DNA of 34,559 bases from Acidobacteriota bacterium (lineage in GTDB: Bacteria > Acidobacteriota > Blastocatellia > HR10 > JACQTD01), in assembly GCA_016210985.1 (NCBI GenBank), contig JACQTD010000123.1, forward strand, positions 1-34,559, in the 5' to 3' direction. Within the stretch, counting starts at the first letter, position 1, and the number at the start of each line of letters is the position of its first letter. The notes beneath the pieces are model-generated. The model searched no databases. It saw only the letters and a program-made list of their open reading frames with translations, and was not told the origin of the DNA. Of the stretch, positions 9,213-17,614 are shown piece after piece. Position numbers and translations under genes: made by a program.

Positions 9213-10673
9213 TCAGAGGATATATCGGCTGAGATCCTGATTTCGAACAATATCGGCCAGCCTTGACCTGACGTAGTGACCGTCGATGACCTGAAGCTTC
9301 TCCCGGAGGTCCGGCGCCTCAAAGGAGATCTCCTCGAGAACCTTCTCCAGGATCGTATGGAGTCTGCGGGCGCCGATATTCTCGGTCTGCTCGTTTACCG
9401 AGAAAGCGAACTGCGCCAGGAGGTCGATCGCCTCCTGATCAAACTCCAATGTGACCCCTTCGGTGTCCAGCAGCGCGGTATACTGCTTAATCAGCGAATT
9501 CTTTGGCTCCGTCAGGATCCGCTTGAAGTCCTCGACGGTCAGCGGATCCAGTTCGACCCGTATGGGGAAGCGGCCCTGCATCTCCGGAATCATTTCCGAA
9601 GGCTTGGAGACGTGGAATGCGCCCGCGGCGACAAACAGAATATGGTCGGTCCGCACCATGCCATAACGGGTGCTGACCGTCGTCCCTTCGATGATCGGCA
9701 GCAGATCGCGCTGCACGCCCTCCCGGGATACGTCGGGACCGTGTCCGGATTCGCGGCCGGCAATCTTGTCGATCTCATCGAGAAAGATCATGCCTGACTG
9801 TTCCACGCGCTCCATGGCGATGCGCGTCACCTGATCCATGTCCACCAATCGCTGCTCCTCCTCCTGAATCAGGTAGTCGAGCGCCTCGTCGACCCGCACC
9901 TTCCGCTTTTTCGTACGCCCGCCGCCGAAGAGATTCGTGAACGATTCCTGCATCTTGATGTCCATCTCTTCGACACCTTGGTTGGTAATGATTTCGAGCG
10001 TCGGAAAATTTCGTTCGCGAACTTCGATCTCCACGATGCGATGATCGAGCTTACCGTCCCGGAGTTTCTGCCTGAGCTTCTCCCGGGTTCGCTGCGTCTG
10101 GTCCGCGCCTCCATCTCCCGACGTGAGCAGCATGTCATCGGGAACCGCGTCCAGGGGATCCTCCAATTCCTCGGTACCCGATGGTGGGGTGGTTCGGCCG
10201 GCCGGCTTCCTGCCCGGCAGCGGCAGGAGGAGGTCGAGCACCCGGTCCTCGGCGACCTGTTCTGCCTTCTCCTGGACTTCTTCGGTCTTCTCGGCTCGCA
10301 CCATGTCGACGGCAATCTCGACCAGGTCCCGGATCATCGACTCCACATCGCGGCCAACGTAGCCCACTTCGGTGTACTTTGACGCCTCGACCTTCAGAAA
10401 CGGAGAATTCGAAAGCCGGGCCAACCGCCGGGCGATCTCGGTCTTGCCGACCCCGGTCGGGCCGATCATCAGTATGTTTTTCGGCATGACCTCCTGGGCC
10501 ATGTCGGCCGGGAGTTTTTGTCGGCGGATTCGATTCCGGAGCGCTACGGCCACCGCCCGCTTCGCGGCCGCCTGGCCGACGACGTACTTGTCGAGCTCCA
10601 TCACGATTTGGCGCGGAGTGAGTTCATCGAGTTTGGGCGCGGTTTCGACCTCGCCCGACAGGTATATGACCAT
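9213..10673 (-). CDS. hslU: HslU, ATPase subunit of the HslVU protease
   Basis: AAA+ unfoldase that forms hexamers and feeds substrates into the HslV peptidase chamber in the cytoplasm. Visible features: N-terminal '[16 protein letters not shown]', Walker A GPTGVGKT (71-78), the pore region '[21 protein letters not shown]', an I-domain insertion (about 115-250) with an acidic, Pro-rich loop, Walker B in '[13 protein letters not shown]', sensor regions and '[17 protein letters not shown]', and the C-terminal '[10 protein letters not shown]', whose end inserts into HslV. At 486 residues it is about 40 longer than the E. coli protein, mostly in the I-domain. The ATG at 10673 is 9 nt after the hslV stop, and the likely Shine-Dalgarno (TAGGA) overlaps that stop codon, so the two subunits are translationally linked. 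Confidence 0.97.
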   Translation of the reverse strand: MVIYLSGEVETAPKLDELTPRQIVMELDKYVVGQAAAKRAVAVALRNRIRRQKLPADMAQEVMPKNILMIGPTGVGKTEIARRLARLSNSPFLKVEASKYTEVGYVGRDVESMIRDLVEIAVDMVRAEKTEEVQEKAEQVAEDRVLDLLLPLPGRKPAGRTTPPSGTEELEDPLDAVPDDMLLTSGDGGADQTQRTREKLRQKLRDGKLDHRIVEIEVRERNFPTLEIITNQGVEEMDIKMQESFTNLFGGGRTKKRKVRVDEALDYLIQEEEQRLVDMDQVTRIAMERVEQSGMIFLDEIDKIAGRESGHGPDVSREGVQRDLLPIIEGTTVSTRYGMVRTDHILFVAAGAFHVSKPSEMIPEMQGRFPIRVELDPLTVEDFKRILTEPKNSLIKQYTALLDTEGVTLEFDQEAIDLLAQFAFSVNEQTENIGARRLHTILEKVLEEISFEAPDLREKLQVIDGHYVRSRLADIVRNQDLSRYIL

Positions 10674-10682
10674 GAGGGTTTC

Positions 10683-11225
10683 CTACAGCACTTCAATGCC
10701 GAATTGATCGTTGGTGAAGATGCAGATTTCGCTGGTGATGCCCATGGCGGCTTCGACGATTTCCCGGGCGCCCATCTCGGTGTGCCGCAGGAGCGCGCGC
10801 GAGGCAGCCAGAGCGTACGGCGCACCGGATCCGATGGCGACAATACCGTCATCGGGCTCAATCACGTCGCCTGTCCCGGATAGGATCAGGGAGACCTTCT
10901 CGTCCGCAACGGCGAGCAGGGCTTCGAGGTTTCTGAGGTATTTCTCGGTTCGCCATTCTTTACCCAATTCAACCGCGGCTCGGCTGAGATTTCCGCGGTA
11001 TTCTTCCAACTTGGTCTCGAACCGTTGAAAGAGGGCGAACGCGTCGGAGGTCGAGCCGGCGAATCCGGCCAGGATCCGGTTATTGTAGAGCCTTCGCACC
11101 TTTCGGGCGCGGGCTTTCAGAATCGTCTCATGGAAGGTCACCTGGCCGTCGGCGGCCATCACGACCTGCCCATTGCGACGGACACCCAGCACGGTCGTCC
11201 CGTGAAACGCACTTCCCTTTTCCAA
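10683..11225 (-). CDS. hslV: HslV, peptidase subunit of the HslVU protease
   Basis: Proteasome-type N-terminal threonine hydrolase. The catalytic Thr is the first T of '[24 protein letters not shown]', followed by '[28 protein letters not shown]' and '[15 protein letters not shown]'. The ORF track extends to a TTG at 11282, but a near-consensus promoter (11260-11289) lies inside that extension, so translation must begin further in. I chose TTG at 11225, giving 180 residues, close to the usual 174-181, with a short propeptide MEKGSAFHG removed before Thr10. A GGAG lies 16 nt before this TTG, which is rather far; an ATT at 11234 has GGAG at an ideal 7 nt and is the alternative. Product certain, start moderately so. 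Confidence 0.92.
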   Translation of the reverse strand: MEKGSAFHGTTVLGVRRNGQVVMAADGQVTFHETILKARARKVRRLYNNRILAGFAGSTSDAFALFQRFETKLEEYRGNLSRAAVELGKEWRTEKYLRNLEALLAVADEKVSLILSGTGDVIEPDDGIVAIGSGAPYALAASRALLRHTEMGAREIVEAAMGITSEICIFTNDQFGIEVL

Positions 11226-11259
11226 GACTGAAATCGATGATCTCCGTATAAAAGAAACG

Positions 11260-11289
11260 ACTATAGGAGTCGCGGACGACAATTGTCAA
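11260..11289 (-). promoter_or_regulatory. promoter of the hslV-hslU operon
   Basis: On the minus strand TTGACA (11284-11289), an 18-nt spacer and TATAGT (11260-11265) form a near-consensus housekeeping-sigma promoter. Transcription should start near 11253, about 28 nt before the proposed hslV start at 11225, leaving room for GGAG. No heat-shock operator such as CIRCE was seen. Confidence 0.7.
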
Positions 11290-11343
11290 GAAACCGTGAC
11301 GAAGTGCCTCAGACGGCGGGGAAGAGGGCCATGGTCGGCCGAC

Positions 11344-11373
11344 TTGACACTGGCAAAACCCGGTGATTAGTAT
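11344..11373 (+). promoter_or_regulatory. promoter of the cyclase-family gene, divergent from hslV
   Basis: TTGACA (11344-11349), 18 nt, then TAGTAT (11368-11373) on the plus strand. The predicted start near 11380 gives a leader of about 28 nt before the ATG at 11408. The two -35 boxes of the divergent pair are 54 nt apart, close enough for shared regulation. Confidence 0.6.
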
Positions 11374-11407
11374 GCGTTACCCTCGCAAATGAGATTTTCG
11401 GCCCGCC

Positions 11408-12034
11408 ATGAAGATCTATGATGTCAGCCTTCCCTTGTCCCCGAGAACACCGATCTACCCCGGTGACCCGGAGACCGTGATCGATGCCCGGCTGTCGTTC
11501 GCTCGCGGGGACGGACAGAATCTGTCTTATCTCGGTTTTGGATCCCACACCGGCACCCACGTTGATGCGCCCTTCCATTTCTTCGCGACCGGATTGAAGG
11601 TCCACGAACTCTCACTCGAATTGCTGATGGGCCGGACCCGGGTGATCGAAATCGCCAGCGGCGACCGGATCACCGCCGAAACCCTTGAAGAACACGATCT
11701 TGGCGACGTGAATCGCGTGCTGTTCAAGACCAGGAACTCCTATCTCTGGGAGACAACCCGGGGGTTCGTAGAGAAGTATGTCCATCTCACCCCGGATGCC
11801 GCCGTCTTTCTCGTGAAGTCCGGGATCAAGGTTGTAGGCATCGATTATCTTTCAGTTGAGCCTTACGATTACGTCAAACCCGAGGTTCACCTGGAACTCC
11901 TCGGGCACGGAGTGATTATTATCGAAGGCCTGGATCTCCGTGAGGTCGAACCCGGCGATTACGAGATGATCTGCCTGCCGCTCAAAATCGAGGATGGCGA
12001 CGGCGCCCCGGCGCGGGTCGTCCTCCGACGATGA
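11408..12034 (+). CDS. cyclase / kynurenine-formamidase-like metal hydrolase
   Basis: A 208-residue cytoplasmic enzyme of the cyclase family (PF04199), which includes bacterial arylformamidase (KynB, N-formylkynurenine to kynurenine) and isatin hydrolase. The metal-binding signature HxGTHxDxPxH is complete: 'HTGTHVDAPFHF' at 47-58. The opening 'YDVSLPLSPRTPIYPGDP' and the 'GIKVVGIDYLSVEP' and 'IIIEGLDLREVEPGDYEMICLPLK' segments are typical, as is the length. The substrate cannot be fixed because no tryptophan-catabolism gene is nearby. It has its own promoter divergent from hslV; its Shine-Dalgarno is weak. It converges on the M16-like gene with only 22 nt between stops. Confidence 0.87.
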   Translation: MKIYDVSLPLSPRTPIYPGDPETVIDARLSFARGDGQNLSYLGFGSHTGTHVDAPFHFFATGLKVHELSLELLMGRTRVIEIASGDRITAETLEEHDLGDVNRVLFKTRNSYLWETTRGFVEKYVHLTPDAAVFLVKSGIKVVGIDYLSVEPYDYVKPEVHLELLGHGVIIIEGLDLREVEPGDYEMICLPLKIEDGDGAPARVVLRR

Positions 12035-12056
12035 ATCCGCCTGAGATCCGCACCGC

Positions 12057-13445
12057 TCAGCGACTGTCCTCTATTGACCATCGTTTAACGCCCAACCTGA
12101 GTAATTCTCCCGCTTGCGGAGGCACATCACCGAGGAGGACGGCGACAAAGTGTTCAGGCTTGAAAAAAGCCCGTCCAATGCGTAACAGGTCGTCCGCGCC
12201 GACTTGCGCGAGACGTGAAGGATAGGAGGCGATCCAATCCCTGCCAAGCCGGTGGAGTTCGATATCCGCCAGGAATCCGACGAGCCCTGGCAGCGTGGCC
12301 AGATCCCGGCTGAACTCCCCGAGCAGCGCTTGCCGCGCGGTCTCGATCTCCGGCAAGGGGACTGCGGTCTCACCCATGGACCGGCAGGTGTCCAGCATCA
12401 TCGCCAGCGCCTTCGGCGCCTCGGAAGCCTGGATTTCGAGGAGCGCCTCCCAGTAGCCCGGCATGTTGCCCTCTTTGAGCACGGTCTTCAACCGCGGGGC
12501 CGGCATCCCGTCCTTACCGAGCGCGCCGAGCGACTGTTGGAGACGGTTGATGACTATGCGATCCAACAGCGTGAGGGGTAGAAAGTCGGGATGAGGTTTT
12601 TCCACCATCGTGGTACCGAGCGCAACCCCCACGATGCCGGCCCCTCCCTCTCCAAAATGCACTCGGGGTCCGCCAGTCGGCGCGCTGAAGACGAAACTGG
12701 AGGGTGTCACCTCCCCCTTCCGCATCGGTCCAAACCCCGGCCGCAGGACCGTTACGATGGACTCCCGGTCCACATCGCCTGCCACCAGCAGCACGGAATG
12801 ATTGGCAATGAAAAACTGGCGGAAGTGGCGTGAAAGATCCGCGGTGGTGATCGAAGATCGATCGCCCGGGCCGCCCCTCACCGAACGGCCGTAGGGGTGG
12901 CGCGGGTAGAGCATCATCCGGATAAAGCCATCGAGCCTCTCAAAGGTCTCACCGCCCAGGTTACCGCTTGGTTCCGAAGCACCGGCGCGCGCCAGCGACG
13001 TCGTGGTGAATTCCGGATCCGTCACCCGGGATGCGAGGTAGCGAAGTGCCTGGACAGCATCCGGTCGCGCGGCCCGCAACCAGAGCGCCACATGGTCCTG
13101 GTCGCACTCCACACCTTCGGTCCAACGGGCATTGGACGGCTTGGATCGATCATCGATGGCAGCCATCAGCGACTCGGCCATAAAACAGGCGGTGCCGGAC
13201 TTCCCCTGGAGATCGAATGCCGCCCCGTACTTGCTGAGGAGCCTGACGTAAACGACCGGCTCACGATGATCCTCGACCACGACGATGAGCAGGCCGTTCA
13301 ACAGCCGGTCGTAGCTCACTTCTGGGGATCCCGGTGTCGCATGCGACGGCGCCTGCGGGCTCGCCTCCGGCTTGGCTTGATCAAACCCGCCTCCCATCAG
13401 GCAACTGAACAGGCACGCCGTGATCGCTAAGGAGCCACGCCTCAT
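12057..13445 (-). CDS. M16-family (insulinase-like) protein lacking the zinc motif
   Basis: A 462-residue exported protein with two M16-type halves. The N-terminus is a signal peptide with a possible lipobox (LFSC, Cys15) and a Pro/Ala-rich linker. The first half begins at about residue 42 ('NGLLIVVVEDHREPVVYVRLL'). Where active M16 enzymes carry HxxEH, this one reads 'GKSGTACFMAESLMAAID' (81-98), with no His and no HxxEH, so it is predicted catalytically inactive. The second half includes 'YPRHPYGRSVRGGPGDRSSI' and 'HSVLLVAGDVDRESIV'. Inactive M16 proteins often pair with an active subunit, but none is seen here. The ATG at 13445 lies 1 nt after the stop of the upstream methyltransferase-like gene (TAAcATG) and has no Shine-Dalgarno of its own, implying translational coupling. 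Confidence 0.8.
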   Translation of the reverse strand: MRRGSLAITACLFSCLMGGGFDQAKPEASPQAPSHATPGSPEVSYDRLLNGLLIVVVEDHREPVVYVRLLSKYGAAFDLQGKSGTACFMAESLMAAIDDRSKPSNARWTEGVECDQDHVALWLRAARPDAVQALRYLASRVTDPEFTTTSLARAGASEPSGNLGGETFERLDGFIRMMLYPRHPYGRSVRGGPGDRSSITTADLSRHFRQFFIANHSVLLVAGDVDRESIVTVLRPGFGPMRKGEVTPSSFVFSAPTGGPRVHFGEGGAGIVGVALGTTMVEKPHPDFLPLTLLDRIVINRLQQSLGALGKDGMPAPRLKTVLKEGNMPGYWEALLEIQASEAPKALAMMLDTCRSMGETAVPLPEIETARQALLGEFSRDLATLPGLVGFLADIELHRLGRDWIASYPSRLAQVGADDLLRIGRAFFKPEHFVAVLLGDVPPQAGELLRLGVKRWSIEDSR

Positions 13446-13446
13446 G

Positions 13447-14595
13447 TTAGAAAAGGGGGGTGGGAATATCCCCCCAGCGAACGTGAGCAGGAGGATCCGC
13501 CAGCGATTCCACCTTGTTCGCGTTCAGATCCTCCCGGACCAGCAGAATCGGAACCCGACCATAGGCTCTCCTGAGCAGGTCATCTCCTTCGGCGTGGGCA
13601 TCGTGGGTAAGGGCCGAGGTAAAGAGCACCTTGAACCGGCCCGGCGGAAAATCGTGTGGTGTGTAGTGACCGCGATGACCGCCCGTAGTCACCTCCATGG
13701 GCACATCCGGAAGATTCCATGAAGTCGGAACGACATAGACCAGCAGGCGGGTTCCAGTTCCGTATCCCGCGCGTGCCAGACGGCTCCTCACTTCAGATTC
13801 ACTCATGGCAAGCGCGACCGCGCGGGACATCTCGTCACTCGGGATGCGGGCAGGCGACAGGATGAGGCCGTCGAGCATCGTCTGGCGCGATAACATGGAG
13901 ATCGAATAATCCTGAAGCTGGGCTCCCAAGGCTCGGGCCCCGATGAGCGCCACCAGCAGCAGGACGATCCTGATGGCCCAACGCATCCAGGCCGGCCGCA
14001 CGCTCGGCCCGTGGATCTCCGGCAGGAGGAAGGCCGGAAGGAACATCCCGGTGCGCGATCGGTATTCCCGATATTTCGAGCCGAAACGCTCTTCACACCG
14101 CTCTTCCTCGTGCCGTGCGAGCGTGTAATAGGCGAACAGCATCAGCACCAATCCCAGCAGCACCAGGTAACGAGGCCAGCGGAGAAAAGTGGCGACGCCC
14201 ATGATGGCGAGCGCCAGGTACTGGGGATGACGGATATAACGATAGAGCCCGCCGGTGACTTCACGTTTCGTGATCAGCTTGGCGCCATAGATCTGGACGA
14301 ACCCCACTACAAACAGAATGAGCCCGGGAAGGAAAATCCATTCCCATCGATGAACCGTATCGTTCAACCAGGTCGCGCGGGTTTCGGAGAAGTGGGGCAG
14401 CACGAAACTCGTGAGCCAGGCCGTGGACTCGTGCTGGTTGAGAATGGAAAGGGGCGTGGCGTACACGGAATAGAAATAGAGCCCAAACGGGCTGATCATG
14501 AATAGAATCTCGAAGACGACGACCGTGTAGAAACCCCAGGTCGCCGGGAGCGCGAGTGCGCTCAGCCACGGCCGCTGATGGTTTCGCTCACCCAT
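13447..14595 (-). CDS. isoprenylcysteine-methyltransferase-like membrane protein with extracytoplasmic tail
   Basis: A 382-residue protein. Residues 1-190 are an ICMT/PEMT-type integral-membrane methyltransferase: several hydrophobic helices (about 18-48, 86-104, 126-160) and the cofactor-binding signature 'GGLYRYIRHPQYLAL' (115-129) followed by 'ARHEEERCEERFGSKYREY' (160-178). After residue 200 a further transmembrane helix ('IRIVLLLVALIGARALGA') leads to a soluble domain of about 155 residues that I do not recognise and which is probably periplasmic. The family methylates small lipids or isoprenoid-linked carboxyls; the true substrate here is unknown. The ATG at 14595 is 5 nt after the broken maf gene, and the M16-like gene follows after 1 nt. 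The fusion to an extra domain is unusual for the family. Confidence 0.72.
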   Translation of the reverse strand: MGERNHQRPWLSALALPATWGFYTVVVFEILFMISPFGLYFYSVYATPLSILNQHESTAWLTSFVLPHFSETRATWLNDTVHRWEWIFLPGLILFVVGFVQIYGAKLITKREVTGGLYRYIRHPQYLALAIMGVATFLRWPRYLVLLGLVLMLFAYYTLARHEEERCEERFGSKYREYRSRTGMFLPAFLLPEIHGPSVRPAWMRWAIRIVLLLVALIGARALGAQLQDYSISMLSRQTMLDGLILSPARIPSDEMSRAVALAMSESEVRSRLARAGYGTGTRLLVYVVPTSWNLPDVPMEVTTGGHRGHYTPHDFPPGRFKVLFTSALTHDAHAEGDDLLRRAYGRVPILLVREDLNANKVESLADPPAHVRWGDIPTPLF

Positions 14596-14600
14596 GAGAT

Positions 14601-15030
14601 CTATCGAAACTGTTTGAAGTCGTACCCCAATTCACCTGCAAGCCGGTACAGCAGCCGAAGTGGCATTCCTACCACATTGGTATAGTCGCCTTCAATGCGC
14701 TCGATGAAGAGGCTGCCCAGACCCTGAATCGCATAGGCGCCGGCTTTGTCGGCGGGCTCCCCCGACCGCAGATACCACTGGATCTCCTCTTCCGAAAGCT
14801 CGGCGAATTTTACTTGCGTCTCCTCCCAGCCTACCTTGCGTGAGCCGCCGGTCCGAATGAGGCAGAGCCCCGTCAATACAAGGAGGTTCGATCACCTGAC
14901 TGGGCGCGACTCGAAAGCCAGGCAGGACCAGCGACAGCAATTCCCGCCGCCGGGGTGATGACGAGGCCAGGACGACTGCGGGCTGGACGCTCGAGTGATG
15001 CACGCCGCTACTCACGACATCTGATCCCAC
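14601..15030 (-). pseudogene. maf: maf nucleotide pyrophosphatase gene with an internal out-of-frame deletion
   Basis: Maf proteins (about 190-200 residues) hydrolyse non-canonical nucleoside triphosphates. Here the N-terminal signature 'VVLASSSPRRRELLSLVLPG' is encoded in the frame of the 15030-14692 ORF up to 'QVIEPP'. The C-terminal third, '[20 protein letters not shown]', '[20 protein letters not shown]' and '[13 protein letters not shown]', continues in a different frame (14876-14601). The middle of the family, including the conserved GADT-type segment and the catalytic Asp, is missing. The join lies near 14875-14890 ('EPP' followed by '[10 protein letters not shown]'). About 80 codons appear lost and the reading frame is broken. 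The remnant sits 15 nt after the M28 gene and 5 nt before the methyltransferase-like gene. It is either a true pseudogene or an assembly collapse. Confidence 0.82.
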
Positions 15031-15045
15031 GGGAGCGACCAGCCT

Positions 15046-16770
15046 TCACCTTGGAGCGGCGGCGGCAGACCGTCGAAACGGAGCTGAGGGCCACCACGAC
15101 GGAAGCGCATCCGCGGCCGCTATCCGCATGCCCATGAGAAGGCCGACCACGGCGAGTCTGCGCGGGCCTTCCCAGTTCCACTCGGGACGGACGATGTCGC
15201 TCGTCTGGTGGTAGTCCGTGACCAGCCACTTCTTAACCCGGGAGATGAGCGCCGTCCGTTCCATCTGCGGCGCTCCCATGAGCATCAGGGCCGGAATCCC
15301 TTTCTTGACGAACGCATAATGGTCGGACCGGTAGAAGGCTTGTTCCTCAGGGAGCGGGTCGGGCAGGACGATGTTATCGGTCGCGGATGCCGCCCATCGA
15401 AGGGTCTCCCCCAGGTCGGAGTACTCAGCGCCGAAACCGACAATCCGGCGGACGATTCCGTAGGTTTCGGTACCGACCCCGTCGAAGTTGATAGCCGCGC
15501 AAATCTTCTCCATCGGCCAGGTTGGGTGACTGACCCAGTGCTCGGCTCCGAGGAGTCCATGTTCCTCACCGGTGACGGCGAGAAAAATGATCGACCGCCT
15601 CGGGCACACCCGGGACTTGGCGAACGCCTGCGCGATGGAGAGCATGGTTCCGACCCCGAGTGCATTGTCCGCCGCGCCCGGATAGATCCTTCCATCCGGT
15701 CCGCTCCCAAACGCATCGTAATGAGCGCTGAACACGACCGCCTGATCCCGGAGCGCGGGGTCTCCACCCTCAACGACGGCCGCCACGTTACTCCCAATGG
15801 CCTCTTCTTGACGGACCCTGACGGAGAGCGTCGCCGCCTTCGCGAGTGGTTGGGAGACAAACTCCCCGTTTTCTGCCTTCGATCTCAATGCTCCATAGGA
15901 GGTGGTCAGCCCGGAGAAGAGATCCTCCGCCCCTCGGTCACTGGTGATGACGACCGGTGGGGCCTTAAAGAGCGGCGCCGGCGACGAGTTGAGGGCAACA
16001 CTTCGCCGCGTCATGTAACCCGCCAGCAGCGAATACGGCTGCTCGCTTAAACCGGCGTTGGTGATGATCAGGGCCGCGGGACCCTGACCGAGAATACGCC
16101 CGAAAACCGTTTGGCGCCCCGAGACCTTCTTCCATGCGGCCTCGTCTACACCCTGGGGCGTACCTCGCATCAGTACAACGATCTTGTCTTTAAGGTCGAG
16201 CCCGACAAGGTCGTCCCGCCCGTGGCCTGTCGAGACCACCCCGTAGCCGACGAATACCAGCTCGCCCTTCACCACGGTCCCATCGGCCGGCAGCGGGGGG
16301 GCGAGGACAAAATCCGGCCCATATCTCAGATCCCTTTTACCCACTCGAAGCGTGGTATCCGCGGAGACTTGGGAGGCCCTGAACCGGATCGCCTGCAAGT
16401 AGGATCCGTTGTCCCCGAGCGGCTTCAATCGCCACCTGGTGAATTGTTCCGCCAGGTAACGGGCGGCCCGTTCTCCGCCGGCCGTAGCCGTACCGCGGCC
16501 TTCCATCTCCGTCGAAGCCAGTTTCTGCGTGACGGACCGGATCGTCTGTTTCTTAAGCCGGGAGCATACGCGGCGTTCCAGGGGCGTCAGCGCACCGGTC
16601 GGATTGACGGATCCCGTGACACCCTGGCCCGCCAACACCAACGAAGCCGAGACGAGGATGGAGAGCAGTATGGAGATCGAACGTCCATGCCACGAGAAAC
16701 TCAGGCCCTCTCCGCGCGTCGCACGTAGTGTCGCAGTAATCCGAGTCATGGAACGGGACCACTCAGTCAT
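15046..16770 (-). CDS. secreted M28-family zinc aminopeptidase with PA-like insert
   Basis: A 574-residue exported metallopeptidase. I start it at the ATG at 16770 because purine-rich GAGGCAAAGG lies just upstream; the ORF-track start at 16851 adds 27 unlikely residues, and the ATG at 16749 is the alternative. A signal segment ('ISILLSILVSASLVLAGQ') is followed by a lid region and a protease-associated-like insert (about 150-290). The M28 domain carries all co-catalytic zinc ligands: 'FSAHYDAFG' (His350, Asp352), 'PGAADNALGVGTML' (Asp368), 'VTGEEHGLLG' (Glu402-Glu403), 'INFDGVG' and 'SDHYAFVKKGIPALML'. It likely trims amino acids from peptides in the periplasm or outside. It heads a minus-strand run with broken maf, the ICMT-like gene and the M16-like gene. 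Confidence 0.92.
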   Translation of the reverse strand: MTEWSRSMTRITATLRATRGEGLSFSWHGRSISILLSILVSASLVLAGQGVTGSVNPTGALTPLERRVCSRLKKQTIRSVTQKLASTEMEGRGTATAGGERAARYLAEQFTRWRLKPLGDNGSYLQAIRFRASQVSADTTLRVGKRDLRYGPDFVLAPPLPADGTVVKGELVFVGYGVVSTGHGRDDLVGLDLKDKIVVLMRGTPQGVDEAAWKKVSGRQTVFGRILGQGPAALIITNAGLSEQPYSLLAGYMTRRSVALNSSPAPLFKAPPVVITSDRGAEDLFSGLTTSYGALRSKAENGEFVSQPLAKAATLSVRVRQEEAIGSNVAAVVEGGDPALRDQAVVFSAHYDAFGSGPDGRIYPGAADNALGVGTMLSIAQAFAKSRVCPRRSIIFLAVTGEEHGLLGAEHWVSHPTWPMEKICAAINFDGVGTETYGIVRRIVGFGAEYSDLGETLRWAASATDNIVLPDPLPEEQAFYRSDHYAFVKKGIPALMLMGAPQMERTALISRVKKWLVTDYHQTSDIVRPEWNWEGPRRLAVVGLLMGMRIAAADALPSWWPSAPFRRSAAAAPR

Positions 16771-16861
16771 GTGCCTTTGCCTCTGTGCAAATTTGAAACT
16801 CGAGCTCTCGAAGAATCGCCTATGATGGGCCGCCCTTCTACAAGAACACAAGGGCCCGCCG

Positions 16862-16955
16862 CCCGGCTTCTTTGCTGCGGCACCCCCCGCCTGAAGGCGG
16901 AACTACGAGCCTGGCCGAAGTTCATGGGCCCGGCTTCACCCGGCTTCTTTGCTGC
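16862..16955. repeat. paired 17-bp direct repeats flanking a small palindrome
   Basis: CCCGGCTTCTTTGCTGC occurs at 16862-16878 and again at 16939-16955, 77 nt apart. Between them is the hairpin CCGCC-tgaa-GGCGG (16887-16900) in a CCCGCCTGAAGGCGGAACTACG context, reminiscent of REP-like elements, and CCCGGCTTC occurs once more just before the second copy. The 211-nt gap between the PEBP and M28 genes (16771-16981) holds this element and no credible ORF. Confidence 0.6.
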
Positions 16956-16981
16956 AGCCAACTCAAGGTCACCGGATAGTC

Positions 16982-17443
16982 TCAGCGCGCATATCGGCCC
17001 ATCAATTGCGCCTCAGCCAACACATGTCCTTCCATCGCCTTTGACAGTTGCGATCTCGACGTCGAAGATCCAAGATTCAACTCAACATCCAACGCGTAGA
17101 GTCTGAAATAGTAGCGATGTGTGCCCGACGGCGGGCAGGGTCCGCCGTAACCGCTCTTTCGAAAATCGTTGATTCCCTGTTGACCCCCTCCGTTGACCTG
17201 GGGCGTTCCCGGCACACCCGCGGGCAACGATGTCACGGTCGCCGGAAGATTGAATAAGACCCAGTGCACCCAGGTTCCACGGGGTGCATCGGGGTCGTCA
17301 CAGATTAAGGAGAGCGTCACGGCGAGATCCGGGATGCCATCCCAAGCTAATGGAGGCGAAATATCCTTACCGTCGCACGTATACTCTCTAGGAATTGAAC
17401 CGCCTTCCTGAAAGGCCAGGCTCGAAAGCTCCAGTGTACTCAT
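16982..17443 (-). CDS. PEBP family protein (YbhB/YbcL-like)
   Basis: A 153-residue phosphatidylethanolamine-binding-protein-fold protein of the bacterial YbhB/YbcL type. Family hallmarks in order: 'GSIPREYTCDGKDISPPLAW', 'LSLICDDPDAPRGTWVHWVL', 'LPAGVPG', 'GQQGINDFRKSGYGGPCPPS' and 'GTHRYYFRLYALD'. These include the conserved ligand-pocket residues (DPDAP and the G-x-HRY loop). The ATG at 17443 is preceded by CGGAGGT at ideal spacing, so the 19-residue extension in the ORF track is rejected. No signal peptide is present, so the protein is probably cytoplasmic. Function in bacteria is poorly defined. It stands alone, about 200 nt upstream of the M28 gene and divergent from the RND exporter gene. 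Confidence 0.92.
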   Translation of the reverse strand: MSTLELSSLAFQEGGSIPREYTCDGKDISPPLAWDGIPDLAVTLSLICDDPDAPRGTWVHWVLFNLPATVTSLPAGVPGTPQVNGGGQQGINDFRKSGYGGPCPPSGTHRYYFRLYALDVELNLGSSTSRSQLSKAMEGHVLAEAQLMGRYAR

Positions 17444-17614
17444 CGGCCACCTCCGGCACAGAAGCGCTGAAATCGCAGTTCCGCAGGGACTTGAGGGCAT
17501 CAGCAGGACTCGTCCAGGGCTCTCTGTGGTTTACCGGCGTCATCATAGCGACGCTGGTATTTGTTTCACGAAAGATGTTAGAGTGAAAACACCTGTATGT
17601 CCCCCCGAACTTTA

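Noticed and set aside
12057-13445. Active M16 zinc protease
   Set aside because: The HxxEH motif is absent at the expected position, so the protein is called M16-like and non-catalytic.
16771-16851. 27-residue N-terminal extension of the M28 peptidase
   Set aside because: It places a charged, Cys- and His-rich segment before the signal peptide; the ATG at 16770 has a better ribosome site and context.
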